Positions 8,591-17,780 of a stretch of DNA of 60,691 nucleotides are shown here, one piece after another. Both the position numbers and the translations under genes were made by a program. Numbering within the stretch: position 1 is the stretch's first letter; the number at the start of each line of letters is the position of its first letter. The notes under the pieces were generated by a model, which ran no database searches, was not told the origin of the DNA, and worked only from the letters and a program-made list of their open reading frames with translations. Origin of the DNA: UBA11222 sp030652895 (GTDB taxonomy: Bacteria; Pseudomonadota; Alphaproteobacteria; UBA11222); the NCBI GenBank assembly GCA_038318895.1, contig JBBQCS010000007.1, positions 1 through 60,691 on the forward strand, written 5' to 3'.

Positions 8591-9154
8591 ATGGCACGTA
8601 ATGACGGTTTTGAACGCGAACGCGAACGCGGCGATGGTGATCTGGTTGATAAGCTGGTGCATATCAATCGCGTCGCCAAAGTGGTGAAGGGTGGCCGCAG
8701 GTTTGGTTTTGCCGCGCTGGTGGTTATTGGCGACCAGAAGGGACGGGTCGGGTTTGGTCATGGCAAGGCGCGTGAAGTACCGGAGGCCATTCGCAAGGCC
8801 ACTGAAGCGGGCAAGCGCAATATGGTCCGTGTGCCCCTGCGTGAGGGCCGCACATTGCATCATGACATGGAAGGCCGTCATGGCGCGGGTAAAGTGGTGA
8901 TGCGTTCCGCGACGCCAGGAACCGGAATTATTGCCGGTGGTCCGATGCGCGCCGTTTTCGAGACGCTGGGCGTTCAGGATGTAGTCGCCAAGTCTGTTGG
9001 CTCAAGCAATCCCTACAACATGGTGCGTGCGACCATCGACGGATTGAAGAAACAGGTTTCGCCGCGCATGGTGGCGTCGAGGCGCGGTAAAAAGGTTGGA
9101 GATATTGCGCAGCGCCGCAGTGGCGCCGCCGACGATATTTCGGTTCAGGAGTAG
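8591..9154 (+). CDS. rpsE: 30S ribosomal protein S5
   Basis: S5 lines the mRNA entry channel and affects decoding fidelity. The 187-residue product has the N-terminal dsRNA-binding-like domain with VVKGGRRFGFAALVVIGD and GFGHGKAREVPEAIRKA, and the C-terminal domain with VGSSNPYNMVRATIDGL. It is about 20 residues longer than E. coli S5, shared between a polar N-terminus and the C-terminal end. AAGGAG precedes the ATG by a normal distance. Confidence 0.98.
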   Translation: MARNDGFERERERGDGDLVDKLVHINRVAKVVKGGRRFGFAALVVIGDQKGRVGFGHGKAREVPEAIRKATEAGKRNMVRVPLREGRTLHHDMEGRHGAGKVVMRSATPGTGIIAGGPMRAVFETLGVQDVVAKSVGSSNPYNMVRATIDGLKKQVSPRMVASRRGKKVGDIAQRRSGAADDISVQE

Positions 9155-9160
9155 AGCGTT

Positions 9161-9361
9161 ATGGCGGGCAACAAACAAACTGCCACAGGCAATACGGTTA
9201 CGGTGCGTCAGATAGGCAGCCCCATTCGCCGCCCATCGGATCAGCGCGCGACGCTGGTCGGCCTTGGCTTGAACAAAATGCACCGGGTCCGGACGTTGGA
9301 GGATACGCCTTCCGTGCGTGGCATGATTGCGAAGGTCGCGCATCTGGTGCGTGTAGAATAG
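9161..9361 (+). CDS. rpmD: 50S ribosomal protein L30
   Basis: L30 is a small peripheral large-subunit protein. The 66 residues contain VRQIGSPIRRPSDQRATLVG and GLNKMHRVRTLEDTPSVRGM, the family signature. It is a few residues longer than the E. coli protein at its N-terminus. It follows rpsE by six bases. Ninety-six bases without a gene separate it from rplO. Confidence 0.97.
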   Translation: MAGNKQTATGNTVTVRQIGSPIRRPSDQRATLVGLGLNKMHRVRTLEDTPSVRGMIAKVAHLVRVE

Positions 9362-9457
9362 GCAGCGCCTGAGTGCGCTTTTGAATTTGATCCGTTACAT
9401 GAAAGTAGCGGGCCGGCCATAGGATGCCGGTTACAAGCTTAATATGGGATAGCGGTT

Positions 9458-9919
9458 ATGAAGCTGAACGAACTGCGTGATAATCCGGGTGCCCGGAAGA
9501 AAAGCAAGCGCGTTGGCCGGGGTATTGGTTCCGGCCTAGGTAAGACCTCCGGGCGTGGCGTAAAAGGGCAACGGGCGCGCTCGGGCGTGGCCATCAAAGG
9601 CTTCGAAGGGGGCCAGATGCCAGTGCATATGCGTTTGCCCAAACGCGGCTTTAACAGCATGGCGCCGCGCGATTTCGTTGAAGTGAATCTTGGCCGGTTA
9701 CAGGCGGCAATCGATGCAGGTAAGCTGGACACGGGTAAGCCTCTCGATGCGCATGCGTTACAGGCGGCTGGCCTGGTGCGGCGCATTCGTGGCGGGGTGC
9801 GGTTGCTCGGCAATGGCGAACTCAAATCAAAGCTGACCATAGAAGTGCGTGGCGCGACCAAGGCGGCTATCGCTGCGGTGGAAAAGCTGGGCGGTAGCGT
9901 CACGGTTACGGCTGCGTAG
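9458..9919 (+). CDS. rplO: 50S ribosomal protein L15
   Basis: L15 is a late-assembling protein that threads through 23S rRNA. The 153 residues start MKLNELRDNPGARKKSKRVG, with the glycine-rich RNA-binding run GRGIGSGLGKTSGRGVKGQ and FEGGQMPVHMRLPKRGFN. The globular C-terminal half ends KLGGSVTVTAA. It is the last ribosomal gene before secY, from which it is separated by 108 bases holding a short tandem repeat. Confidence 0.98.
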   Translation: MKLNELRDNPGARKKSKRVGRGIGSGLGKTSGRGVKGQRARSGVAIKGFEGGQMPVHMRLPKRGFNSMAPRDFVEVNLGRLQAAIDAGKLDTGKPLDAHALQAAGLVRRIRGGVRLLGNGELKSKLTIEVRGATKAAIAAVEKLGGSVTVTAA

Positions 9920-9966
9920 AAAATAGTATCGGTTTGTGCATGGGGTTTGTCGAGACGCCTGAAATT

Positions 9967-10011
9967 GGCGTTTCTGAAAACGGTTTCTCTAAAAACGGTC
10001 TCGCTGAAAAC
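9967..10011 (+). repeat. Three imperfect 15-base tandem repeats upstream of secY
   Basis: Three copies of a 15-base unit lie end to end: 9967-9981 GGCGTTTCTGAAAAC, 9982-9996 GGTTTCTCTAAAAAC and 9997-10011 GGTCTCGCTGAAAAC. They fill the gap between rplO and secY and end 16 bases before the secY start. They are non-coding in the plus strand. Their role is unknown; slippage is the likely origin. Confidence 0.75.
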
Positions 10012-10027
10012 GCGCTTGGAATATTGA

Positions 10028-11359
10028 ATGGCCTCCGCTGCCGAACAATTAGCCGCTAATCTTAACTTTGCCGCCTTCGGCAAGGCAGAGGAGCTGAAGA
10101 AGCGCCTATGGTTTACCCTGGGCGCGCTCATCATTTACCGGCTGGGCACATATATTCCGCTTCCAGGCATTAACCCATTGGCGCTTGCCGAAATTATTTC
10201 GCGCAATCAAAGCGGCATTCTGGGTATGTTCAATGTGTTTTCCGGTGGCGCTGTCGGCCGCATGGCGATATTCGCGCTCAACATCATGCCGTACATTTCG
10301 GCCAGCATTATCATTCAGCTGATGACGTCCGTATCGAAGCGGCTGGAGGCGCTGAAAAAAGAGGGCGAGCAGGGCCGTAAGAAAATTACCCAGTACACAA
10401 GATACGGGACTGTGCTTTTGGCCACGTTGCAGGCCTATGGCATTGGCGCGGGACTTGAAGGCGCCGGCAATGTCGTGATTGAGGCCGGCATATTCTTTCG
10501 TCTGACGACCGTTATCACGCTGGTCGGCGGCACGGTATTTCTGATGTGGCTCGGCGAACAGATTACGGCGCGTGGCGTTGGCAACGGTATTTCATTGATC
10601 ATCTTTGCCGGGATCGTGGCCGAGTTGCCCAGCGCACTGTTCAGTACATTTGAGCTTGGCCGTACCGGCGCATTGCCGACAATTTTCCTTTTGGTGCTGG
10701 TGGCGATGATTGGCGCTGTCATTGGCGCGATCGTTTTCATGGAGCGCGCGCAACGCCGGCTTCTGGTGCAATATCCCAAGCGCCAGGTTGGCCGCAAAAT
10801 GATAGGCGGCGAAGCATCGCACCTGCCGCTAAAACTGAACGTTTCTGGCGTTATTCCGCCAATTTTTGCGTCTTCTATTTTATTGTTGCCGATTACTGTG
10901 GCTAACTTTTCTGCCGGCAGGGGGCCGGAATGGTTGACGACGGTCACCAGCCTGCTGGGACATGGACAGCCGCTTTACATGCTGTTCTATGCGGCTGGCA
11001 TTATCTTTTTCTGCTTTTTCTATACTTCGATCGTTTTTAACCCCGACGATACGGCTGAAAATTTGCGCAAGAATGGCGGCTTTATTCCCGGTATCCGGCC
11101 TGGTGCAAAGACGGCGGAATATATTAATTACATATTGACCCGGTTGACGGCGGTTGGCGCGCTGTATTTGACGGCGGTCTGTTTGCTGCCAGAAATACTG
11201 GTCGCGCAATATTCCGTTCCGTTTTATTTCGGTGGCACGTCCCTGCTGATTGTTGTCAGCGTAACGATGGATACCGTCGCGCAGATCCAAAGCCACCTGC
11301 TGGCGCATCAATATGAAGGACTGATCAAGAAAAGCCGGTTGAAGGGGCGTAACAAATGA
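10028..11359 (+). CDS. secY: Protein translocase subunit SecY
   Basis: SecY is the channel of the Sec translocon in the inner membrane, acting with SecE, SecG and SecA. The 443-residue product has ten predicted membrane spans and the early signature YIPLPGINPLAL plus ALNIMPYISASIIIQLM (second span), which is the PROSITE-type SecY signature region. The cytosolic loop LKKEGEQGRKKITQYTRYGT is typical. Length matches bacterial SecY. Its stop overlaps the adk start by four bases (ATGA, 11356-11359). Confidence 0.98.
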   Translation: MASAAEQLAANLNFAAFGKAEELKKRLWFTLGALIIYRLGTYIPLPGINPLALAEIISRNQSGILGMFNVFSGGAVGRMAIFALNIMPYISASIIIQLMTSVSKRLEALKKEGEQGRKKITQYTRYGTVLLATLQAYGIGAGLEGAGNVVIEAGIFFRLTTVITLVGGTVFLMWLGEQITARGVGNGISLIIFAGIVAELPSALFSTFELGRTGALPTIFLLVLVAMIGAVIGAIVFMERAQRRLLVQYPKRQVGRKMIGGEASHLPLKLNVSGVIPPIFASSILLLPITVANFSAGRGPEWLTTVTSLLGHGQPLYMLFYAAGIIFFCFFYTSIVFNPDDTAENLRKNGGFIPGIRPGAKTAEYINYILTRLTAVGALYLTAVCLLPEILVAQYSVPFYFGGTSLLIVVSVTMDTVAQIQSHLLAHQYEGLIKKSRLKGRNK

Positions 11360-11943
11360 ATTTGATTCTGTTGGGCGCCCCCGGCGCGGGCAAAGGCACT
11401 CAGGCGGAGCGCCTGCAGGCGGAACGCGGACTGGTGCAGCTTTCCACAGGGGATATGCTGCGTGCCGCCGTTGCGGCCGGCACGGAAACTGGCCGTAAGG
11501 CGAAAGAGATCATGGACCGCGGCGATCTGGTGTCCGATGCGATTGTAGTTGGTATTATATCCGACAGAATTGACCAGCCGGACTGCGGCAAGGGGTTTAT
11601 CCTGGATGGTTTCCCGCGCAATGAGGCGCAAGCCAGGGCGCTGGACGAGATGCTGGTTGAAAAAGGAAAAGAGCTTGATCTGGTGATCGAGGTGCAGGTC
11701 GACGAAAAAATCCTGTTTGATCGTATTCGTAACCGTGCCGCCGAATCAGCCGCCGCAACCGGGTCCGTGCGGGCCGATGACAATGAAGAAACGCTGCGTA
11801 ATCGTCTTGAAATTTACCGGGCGCAAACGGCGCCTTTACTGCCATATTACAAGGCGCAAGGCAAATTACACAGCATTAACGGGATGCAACCGGTGGATAG
11901 CGTCGCAAAACAGATAGGCGCTCTTCTGGATGAGGTGAAATGA
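11356..11943 (+). CDS. adk: Adenylate kinase, short form without full LID
   Basis: Adenylate kinase interconverts AMP, ADP and ATP in the cytoplasm. The P-loop GAPGAGKGTQ is at residues 7-16 and the AMP-binding piece QLSTGDMLRAAV follows; DGFPRN is also intact. The 195-residue protein is shorter than E. coli Adk (214) because the LID, which would lie after DRIRNRAAES, is reduced to a short loop with no zinc-type cysteines. This short form is common in alphaproteobacteria. The gene is coupled to secY by an ATGA overlap and followed by a 221-base gap. Confidence 0.97.
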   Translation: MNLILLGAPGAGKGTQAERLQAERGLVQLSTGDMLRAAVAAGTETGRKAKEIMDRGDLVSDAIVVGIISDRIDQPDCGKGFILDGFPRNEAQARALDEMLVEKGKELDLVIEVQVDEKILFDRIRNRAAESAAATGSVRADDNEETLRNRLEIYRAQTAPLLPYYKAQGKLHSINGMQPVDSVAKQIGALLDEVK

Positions 11944-12164
11944 AATAGGTTCGGACGAGGATTTATTTGACGGCAGGCCATAAATACTTATAATCCGCCG
12001 ACTTCACAGGTCTCAGGATTTAGCCGCCCCGAATAGCCAGAATCAACCGGTTGCCGCCCAGCGTCCGGTTGTCCGTATTAGAGCGGTTACAGAGCCATTC
12101 TGGTCTGAAACTGGTAAGATTGAGTAAAAAGCGGGCGAGACAGAGTAAATAAGGAGACAGCAGC

Positions 12165-12533
12165 GTGGCGCGTATCGCAGGTGTAAATATTCCAACCAAC
12201 AAGCGGGTTGAGATTGCGCTTACCTATATTCATGGGATTGGCCGGACCAAGGCGCGTGAGATATGTGAGAAGGTCGGAATCCCGGCCGAGCGCCGGGTGT
12301 TTGATTTGTCTGAATCAGAGGTTATCCGGGTTCGCGAAACCATCGACCAGGATAATTTGGTAGAGGGTGATCTGCGGCGGGCTACCGCGATGAATATCAA
12401 GCGCCTGATGGATCTGGGCTGCTATCGTGGCCTGCGTCACCGGCGCGGGTTACCTGTTCGTGGTCAACGTACGCACACAAATGCGCGCACACGTAAAGGG
12501 CCCGCCAAGGCGATTGCCGGGAAGAAGAAGTAA
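12165..12533 (+). CDS. rpsM: 30S ribosomal protein S13 (GTG start)
   Basis: S13 contacts the P-site tRNA and forms bridges with L5. The 122-residue product reads MARIAGVNIPTNKRVEIALT, with GIGRTKAREICEKVGI and the C-terminal CYRGLRHRRGLPVRGQRTHT. The start is GTG at 12165, supported by AAGGAGA at 12151-12157 and by the conserved ARIAGVNIP N-terminus. The 221-base space after adk is a reasonable place for an internal alpha-operon promoter, but I could not define one. Confidence 0.98.
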   Translation: MARIAGVNIPTNKRVEIALTYIHGIGRTKAREICEKVGIPAERRVFDLSESEVIRVRETIDQDNLVEGDLRRATAMNIKRLMDLGCYRGLRHRRGLPVRGQRTHTNARTRKGPAKAIAGKKK

Positions 12534-12598
12534 GATTGATTTAATCCGCTGCCGTAATATTTCGGCCGGTTACGGGCTCTAGAAAGGTTTGACAAAGT

Positions 12599-12988
12599 AT
12601 GGCTAAGGAAGCGACGCGCATTCGCCGTAAGGAGCGAAAAAACATCTCTTCAGGTGTGGCGCACGTAAATGCCACCTTCAATAACACCAAGATCACAATC
12701 AGCGATGCCCAGGGCAATGTGATTTCGTGGTGTTCTGCCGGGGTGATGGGCTTTAAGGGGTCGCGCAAATCGACACCGTATGCCGCACAGATGGCGGCGG
12801 AAAGTGCCGGAAAAAAGGCCCAGGAACACGGCATGCAAGTGCTTGAGGTTGAAGTCAAGGGACCCGGCTCTGGCCGTGAATCGGCGCTGCGCGCTCTGCA
12901 GGCGGTTGGATTTACTGTCACCACTATTCGCGATGTGACGCCGATTCCACACAATGGTTGCCGGCCACCAAAACGCCGCCGCGTCTAG
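12599..12988 (+). CDS. rpsK: 30S ribosomal protein S11
   Basis: S11 binds the platform of the 30S subunit near the mRNA exit. The 129 residues equal the usual length and contain GVAHVNATFNNTKITISDAQ and the C-terminal TPIPHNGCRPPKRRRV. That Asn-Gly pair is the site known to form isoaspartate in E. coli S11. The gene follows rpsM by 65 bases and precedes rpoA by 121. Confidence 0.98.
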   Translation: MAKEATRIRRKERKNISSGVAHVNATFNNTKITISDAQGNVISWCSAGVMGFKGSRKSTPYAAQMAAESAGKKAQEHGMQVLEVEVKGPGSGRESALRALQAVGFTVTTIRDVTPIPHNGCRPPKRRRV

Positions 12989-13109
12989 TAGTCTTATGCG
13001 GCCAGGTCTGGCATCGGTATTTCCAGCCTGATGCTGATGTGGTCGGAAAATTTCACATAGGAGATGGCGCTATTTATGCGCACATCACTTCAGGTATGAG
13101 GTCGCAAGC

Positions 13110-14126
13110 GTGATCGAAAAAAACTGGCAGGAACTGATTAAACCGAACCGGCTCGAAGTTGATCCAGGTATGGATCCAAAGCGCAGGGCAACGGTTGTCG
13201 CCGTGCCGCTGGAGCGTGGCTTTGGCGTAACGCTGGGAAATAGTCTGCGGCGGATATTGCTGTCTTCCCTGCAGGGGGCGGCGGTTACCGCGGTTCAGAT
13301 CGATGGCGTTCTGCACGAATTCTCGTCCATCAGCGGCGTACGCGAAGACGTCACCGACATTGTGCTGAATTTGAAGTCGCTGGCGCTACGCATGCACTCC
13401 GAGGGCCCGCGCCGCATGATTCTGTCGGCCGAAGGACCGGGCGAGGTAACGGCTGCGCAAATTACGCAGCTGGCGGACATTGATATTCTTAATCCCGATC
13501 ATGTGATCTGCACTTTGGGACAGGGTGCGAAAATCCGGCTTGAGCTAACGATCAATAATGGCAAGGGCTATGTGCCGGCGGATCGTAACCGGCCCGAGGA
13601 TGCGCCGATTGGTCTGATTGCCATCGATGCCCTGTACAGTCCTGTGCGGCGGGTGTCCTTCAAGGTTGAAAATACCCGTGAAGGTCAGGTGCTTGACTAT
13701 GACAAGTTGAGCATGGATGTGGAGACCAATGGCGCGGTCACGCCCGAGGACGCGGTTGCCTATGCGGCGCGTATCCTTCAGGATCAGCTGCAGGTATTCG
13801 TCAATTTCGAAGAGCCAAAACATGCGCAAACCTTCGAGGAACGTCCGGAACTGGAATTCAATCCCGCGTTGCTGAAAAAGGTCGACGAACTGGAACTGTC
13901 TGTGCGTTCTGCAAACTGCCTGAAGAACGACAATATTATCTATATTGGCGATCTGATCCAAAAGACCGAGGCGGAAATGCTGCGCACTCCTAATTTTGGG
14001 CGCAAGTCGCTGAACGAGATCAAAGAACTGTTGTCGCAGATGGGTCTGCACCTGGGCATGGAAGTGCTGGACTGGCCGCCGGACAATATCGAAGAGTTGG
14101 CGAAACGCCACGAAGACCAATACTGA
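13110..14126 (+). CDS. rpoA: RNA polymerase alpha subunit (GTG start)
   Basis: The alpha dimer scaffolds RNA polymerase assembly, and its C-terminal domain binds UP-element DNA and activators. The 338-residue product has the N-terminal domain (about 1-235, with GFGVTLGNSLRRILLSSLQG) and the C-terminal domain (about 250-330). The latter keeps the DNA-contacting RSANC and the GRKSLNEIK helix. The start is GTG at 13110 (MIEKNWQELIKPNRLEVD). It sits between rpsK and rplQ as in most proteobacteria, although rpsD is absent from this cluster. Confidence 0.98.
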   Translation: MIEKNWQELIKPNRLEVDPGMDPKRRATVVAVPLERGFGVTLGNSLRRILLSSLQGAAVTAVQIDGVLHEFSSISGVREDVTDIVLNLKSLALRMHSEGPRRMILSAEGPGEVTAAQITQLADIDILNPDHVICTLGQGAKIRLELTINNGKGYVPADRNRPEDAPIGLIAIDALYSPVRRVSFKVENTREGQVLDYDKLSMDVETNGAVTPEDAVAYAARILQDQLQVFVNFEEPKHAQTFEERPELEFNPALLKKVDELELSVRSANCLKNDNIIYIGDLIQKTEAEMLRTPNFGRKSLNEIKELLSQMGLHLGMEVLDWPPDNIEELAKRHEDQY

Positions 14127-14180
14127 ATATTTGATACTTTCCGGGCCAAATAGATGCCTGGAGCATAAGGAGATTAGGTC

Positions 14181-14603
14181 ATGCGTCACGGAGTTGGCGG
14201 CCGCAAATTGAACCGTACTGCATCGCATCGCAAAGCAATGCTGGCGAATATGGCTTCAGCCTTGATAAAGCATGAGCAAATTGTCACTACTTTGCCTAAG
14301 GCCAAGGAACTGCGTCCCTATGTTGAAAAGCTGGTGACGCAGGGTAAAAAAGCCACGCTCCACGCACGGCGGCGGGTTCTGGCGCAACTTCCGGACTCGG
14401 ATCGGTTGCTGGTGGAGAAACTGTTCGGGACCCTTGCCCCGCGTTATGCGTCACGCCATGGCGGTTACACCCGCGTGATGCGGGCTGGTTTTCGCTATGG
14501 GGACAACGCGCCATTGGCGGTGATTGAATTTGTAGACCGTGACGTGGATGCGCGCGGTCAGGATTCCGGTCCAGAGCTTATGGATGACGAGGATGAAGGC
14601 TAG
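14181..14603 (+). CDS. rplQ: 50S ribosomal protein L17
   Basis: L17 lies at the polypeptide exit. The 140 residues begin MRHGVGGRKLNRTASHRKAM, and the family segment HGGYTRVMRAGFRYGDNAPL is near the end of the core. A tail of about 20 residues is strongly acidic (ending ELMDDEDEG). AAGGAG precedes the ATG. The last eleven bases overlap the predicted start of the protease gene downstream. Confidence 0.98.
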   Translation: MRHGVGGRKLNRTASHRKAMLANMASALIKHEQIVTTLPKAKELRPYVEKLVTQGKKATLHARRRVLAQLPDSDRLLVEKLFGTLAPRYASRHGGYTRVMRAGFRYGDNAPLAVIEFVDRDVDARGQDSGPELMDDEDEG

Positions 14604-16059
14604 GCTTCACACCTGGCCTGAAAAATCACGGAAAAGAATCCGCGTCGGGTCAGCCCTGCTGCTGGCCCGCATTTTCCTTGTCTGTATTTTCGCATCCACT
14701 TCAGCGCATTCCCAACAGCGCGAGATACCGCAAAGCCGCACCCAGATGCAGCTTTCTTTTGCGCCTGTGGTGCATACATCCGCCCCAGCCGTCACCAATA
14801 TATTCGCTAAACGCGTAGTGCGCACTGCGGCGCGCCCGCCGATGTTTGGCGATCCGATGATGCAGCGGTTCTTCGGAGAAAATTTTGGGGGCCAGTTCAT
14901 GCCACGTGAGCGTGTGCAGAATACCCTCGGCTCCGGTGTGCTGGTCCGCGCTGACGGCGTAATCGTAACCAACAACCATGTCGTCGAAAATATGACCGGA
15001 ATTCGCGTAGTGCTTAGCGACCGGCGGGAGTTCGATGCCAGAGTGCTGCTAAGTGATCCGCATACAGATCTTGCTGTATTGAAAATTGATGCCGGAGGTG
15101 AGGCTCTGCCTGTGTTGGAGTTTGCTGATTCCGACACGGCCGAGGTTGGCGATATAGTTTTGGCCATCGGAAATCCTTTCGGCGTTGGCCAAACGGTGAC
15201 AAGCGGCATTGTCTCGGCAACCGCGCGCACCCACGGCGGCGTTTCGGATTATCAGTTTTTTATCCAGACCGATGCGGCAATCAATCCCGGTAATTCCGGC
15301 GGCGCGCTGGTAGGCGTCGATGGCAAGCTGATCGGTATCAATACCGCAATCTTTTCGCGCAGTGGCGGTTCAATTGGCATTGGCTTTGCCATACCGTCCA
15401 ATATGGTCAAGCGGGTCGTGGAATCGGCTTTTTCTGGCGGTGCGGTCGTGCGCCCGTGGCTTGGCGCTTCGGGTCAGCCGGTCACACAGGATATCAGCCA
15501 GAGCGTTGGCCTCGCGCGTCCAGCCGGTGTGCTGATCAGCAATATTTACCCCGGCGGACCAGCGGATCAGGCGGGGCTGAAGGTGGGCGACGTTATTCTC
15601 AAGGTCGATGGCCGCGAAATAGCCGATCCGGAAAGCCTGCGCTACCGTATTGCTACAGCCAAAGTAGGCGGTGCGGTCAAGATCGAAATATGGCGCGATG
15701 GCGCGCCTGCCACGCTATCAATGAGCCTGAAGCCCGCCCCGGAAATGCCGCCGCGCAATCTTACGAAGTTGTCTGGAAGTCATCCGTTGACGGGTATTAC
15801 AATCGCCAATCTGTCGCCGGCCTATGCGGAAGAGCTGGAACTAAGTCCTGGACTGACCGGGGTTATCATTACAGAAATGCCACAGCGAAGTATGGCGGTC
15901 CGGATCGGTTTGCAGCCCGGTGATATACTTCTTTCCATAGGCCGGGATAAGATAAAGTCGACAGAAGATGTCGTACGCCTGACCGGGACTGCGCGGAAAA
16001 TGTGGGAGTTTCGTATCCGCCGGGATGATCAGGTATTATCGGTGCGTGTAAGCGCGTAA
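14593..16059 (+). CDS. DegP/HtrA-type periplasmic serine protease
   Basis: Do-family proteases degrade or refold damaged envelope proteins. The 488-residue product has an N-terminal signal (hydrophobic LLLARIFLVCIFAS, likely cut near AHS-QQ). The catalytic triad is H129 (TNNHVVEN), D159 (TDLAVLKID) and S235 (GNSGGAL). Two PDZ domains follow, one beginning near ARPAGVLISNIYPGG and the second near SPGLTGVIITEMP. I start at ATG 14593, inside rplQ; an ATG at 14584 is an alternative and the ribosome binding site is poor for both. Position after rplQ and before rarA is conserved in several alphaproteobacteria. Whether it is a DegP or DegQ ortholog cannot be told. Confidence 0.93.
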   Translation: MKARLHTWPEKSRKRIRVGSALLLARIFLVCIFASTSAHSQQREIPQSRTQMQLSFAPVVHTSAPAVTNIFAKRVVRTAARPPMFGDPMMQRFFGENFGGQFMPRERVQNTLGSGVLVRADGVIVTNNHVVENMTGIRVVLSDRREFDARVLLSDPHTDLAVLKIDAGGEALPVLEFADSDTAEVGDIVLAIGNPFGVGQTVTSGIVSATARTHGGVSDYQFFIQTDAAINPGNSGGALVGVDGKLIGINTAIFSRSGGSIGIGFAIPSNMVKRVVESAFSGGAVVRPWLGASGQPVTQDISQSVGLARPAGVLISNIYPGGPADQAGLKVGDVILKVDGREIADPESLRYRIATAKVGGAVKIEIWRDGAPATLSMSLKPAPEMPPRNLTKLSGSHPLTGITIANLSPAYAEELELSPGLTGVIITEMPQRSMAVRIGLQPGDILLSIGRDKIKSTEDVVRLTGTARKMWEFRIRRDDQVLSVRVSA

Positions 16060-16069
16060 GGACAAGATC

Positions 16070-17380
16070 GTGACAAGCCTGTTTGAGGCAGCTGGGTTGG
16101 AAGGTGGTGCGCCACGGCCACTTGCCGATCGTTTGCGCCCGGCGATGCTTGACGATGTTGTCGGGCAGGATCATCTGGTTGGCGTGGATGCGCCGCTACG
16201 GCGAATGGCTCTTGCCGGAAAGCTGACATCGCTGATTTTGTGGGGGCCGCCGGGGACAGGAAAAACCACGATTGCACGTCTGTTGACGGTAGGCTCCAAT
16301 CTGCACTTTGAGCAGCTTTCGGCGGTATTTTCGGGCGTGGCGGATTTGCGCAAAGTGTTTGAACAGGCCCGCACACGTCGGCGCGACGGTGTTGGGACGT
16401 TATTGTTCGTTGATGAAATTCATCGCTTCAATCGCGCACAGCAGGATGGGTTTCTGCCCTATGTCGAAGACGGCACCATTGTTCTGATTGGCGCCACCAC
16501 CGAAAATCCGTCTTTTGAATTAAATGCCGCACTTTTGTCGCGCGCGCAGGTTATGGTCCTTCGCCGTCTGGATGATGATAATCTGGAGACGTTGCTGGTG
16601 CGCGCTGAAGCGGTAATGGGCAAGCCGCTGCCTTTGACCGCTGACGCTCGCGCGACATTGCGTGCGATGGCGGATGGGGATGGCCGTTTCGTGTTGAACC
16701 TGGCCCAGGAGCTATATGCGCTGGACGTTGCGGAACCGCTCGATCCGTCGCAGTTGGTCGAAACCGTACAGCGCCGTGCACCTGTTTACGACAAGGCGCA
16801 GGAAGGCCATTATAATTTAATCAGTGCACTTCATAAAACTCTGCGTGGTTCAGATACGGATGCGGCGCTTTATTATCTGGCGCGCATGCTGAGCGCGGGG
16901 GAAGACCCCCTGTATATTGCGCGCCGCATGGTGCGCTTTGCCGTTGAGGATATTGGCCTGGCGGATCCCAATGCACTGGTGCAGGCGCTGGCGGCGAAGG
17001 ATGCCTATGATTTTCTGGGCAGTCCCGAGGGCGAATTGGCGTTGGTCCAGGCGGTGATCTATCTGGGCACGGCGCCAAAATCCAACGCGGTCTACCGGGC
17101 GTCCAAGGCGGCAAACGCCGCAGCCAGGGAACAGGGGTCGTTGTCGCCGCCCAAACATATTCTCAACGCGCCCACAAAAATGATGCGCGAGCAGGGCTAT
17201 GGCGCGGGCTATCAATATGATCACGACACGGCTGAAGGTTTTTCGGGGCAGAATTATTTTCCCGAAGAAATGCCGCGCCAGAAATTCTATGTGCCGACAG
17301 AGCGAGGCTTTGAGCGTGAAGTCATAAAACGACTTGCCTATTGGGAAGGATTGAGGGAAAAGGCGGCCAGGGATGCGTAG
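16070..17380 (+). CDS. rarA: Replication-associated recombination protein A (AAA ATPase)
   Basis: RarA (MgsA) is a clamp-loader-like ATPase acting at stalled replication forks. The 436 residues have Walker A GPPGTGKT at 59-66 and Walker B LLFVDEIHRFN near residue 117, then sensor 1 IGATTENPSFELN. The C-terminal tetramerisation region contains VQAVIYLGTAPKSNAVYRA and PKHILNAPTKMM, diagnostic of RarA rather than RuvB or DnaX. The start is a GTG at 16070, ten bases after the protease stop. Confidence 0.96.
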   Translation: MTSLFEAAGLEGGAPRPLADRLRPAMLDDVVGQDHLVGVDAPLRRMALAGKLTSLILWGPPGTGKTTIARLLTVGSNLHFEQLSAVFSGVADLRKVFEQARTRRRDGVGTLLFVDEIHRFNRAQQDGFLPYVEDGTIVLIGATTENPSFELNAALLSRAQVMVLRRLDDDNLETLLVRAEAVMGKPLPLTADARATLRAMADGDGRFVLNLAQELYALDVAEPLDPSQLVETVQRRAPVYDKAQEGHYNLISALHKTLRGSDTDAALYYLARMLSAGEDPLYIARRMVRFAVEDIGLADPNALVQALAAKDAYDFLGSPEGELALVQAVIYLGTAPKSNAVYRASKAANAAAREQGSLSPPKHILNAPTKMMREQGYGAGYQYDHDTAEGFSGQNYFPEEMPRQKFYVPTERGFEREVIKRLAYWEGLREKAARDA

Positions 17381-17389
17381 GATCTGGTC

Positions 17390-17773
17390 ATGCTGAACAT
17401 CTACCTTGCCGTAGCTGCGGGTGGGGCGATTGGTGCGCTGGCGCGATATGTTTTTATTGCACAGGCGATCAGACTGTTAGGCGCGGACTTTCCATGGGGG
17501 ACGCTTGGCGTCAATATTATTGGTTCCATGCTAATGGGCATGGCGTCGGGGTTGTTTTCCGCGCGTGCGTCACTACCGCTGGAAATGCATCTTTTTCTGG
17601 GCGTCGGGGTGCTGGGTGGCTTCACTACTTTTTCGGCATTCTCGCTGGATATCGTGGCATTGTATGAACGCGGTCAAGCGGCGCTGGCGGTGGCCTATGG
17701 CGCTGCGTCGTTCGGTTTGTCCGTGGGGGCGTTACTGTTAGGCCTTACATTCATGCGCCGTTTGCTTGCATAG
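17390..17773 (+). CDS. crcB: Fluoride ion channel CrcB/Fluc
   Basis: CrcB exports fluoride as a dual-topology dimer in the inner membrane. The 127-residue protein has four hydrophobic spans and the pore motifs GALARYVF, GTLGVNIIGSMLMG and GGFTTFSAFSLD. Only one copy is present, which implies a homodimer. No fluoride riboswitch was recognised upstream; the gap to rarA is nine bases, so it is expressed with that operon. Confidence 0.95.
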   Translation: MLNIYLAVAAGGAIGALARYVFIAQAIRLLGADFPWGTLGVNIIGSMLMGMASGLFSARASLPLEMHLFLGVGVLGGFTTFSAFSLDIVALYERGQAALAVAYGAASFGLSVGALLLGLTFMRRLLA

Positions 17774-17780
17774 TGGACAT

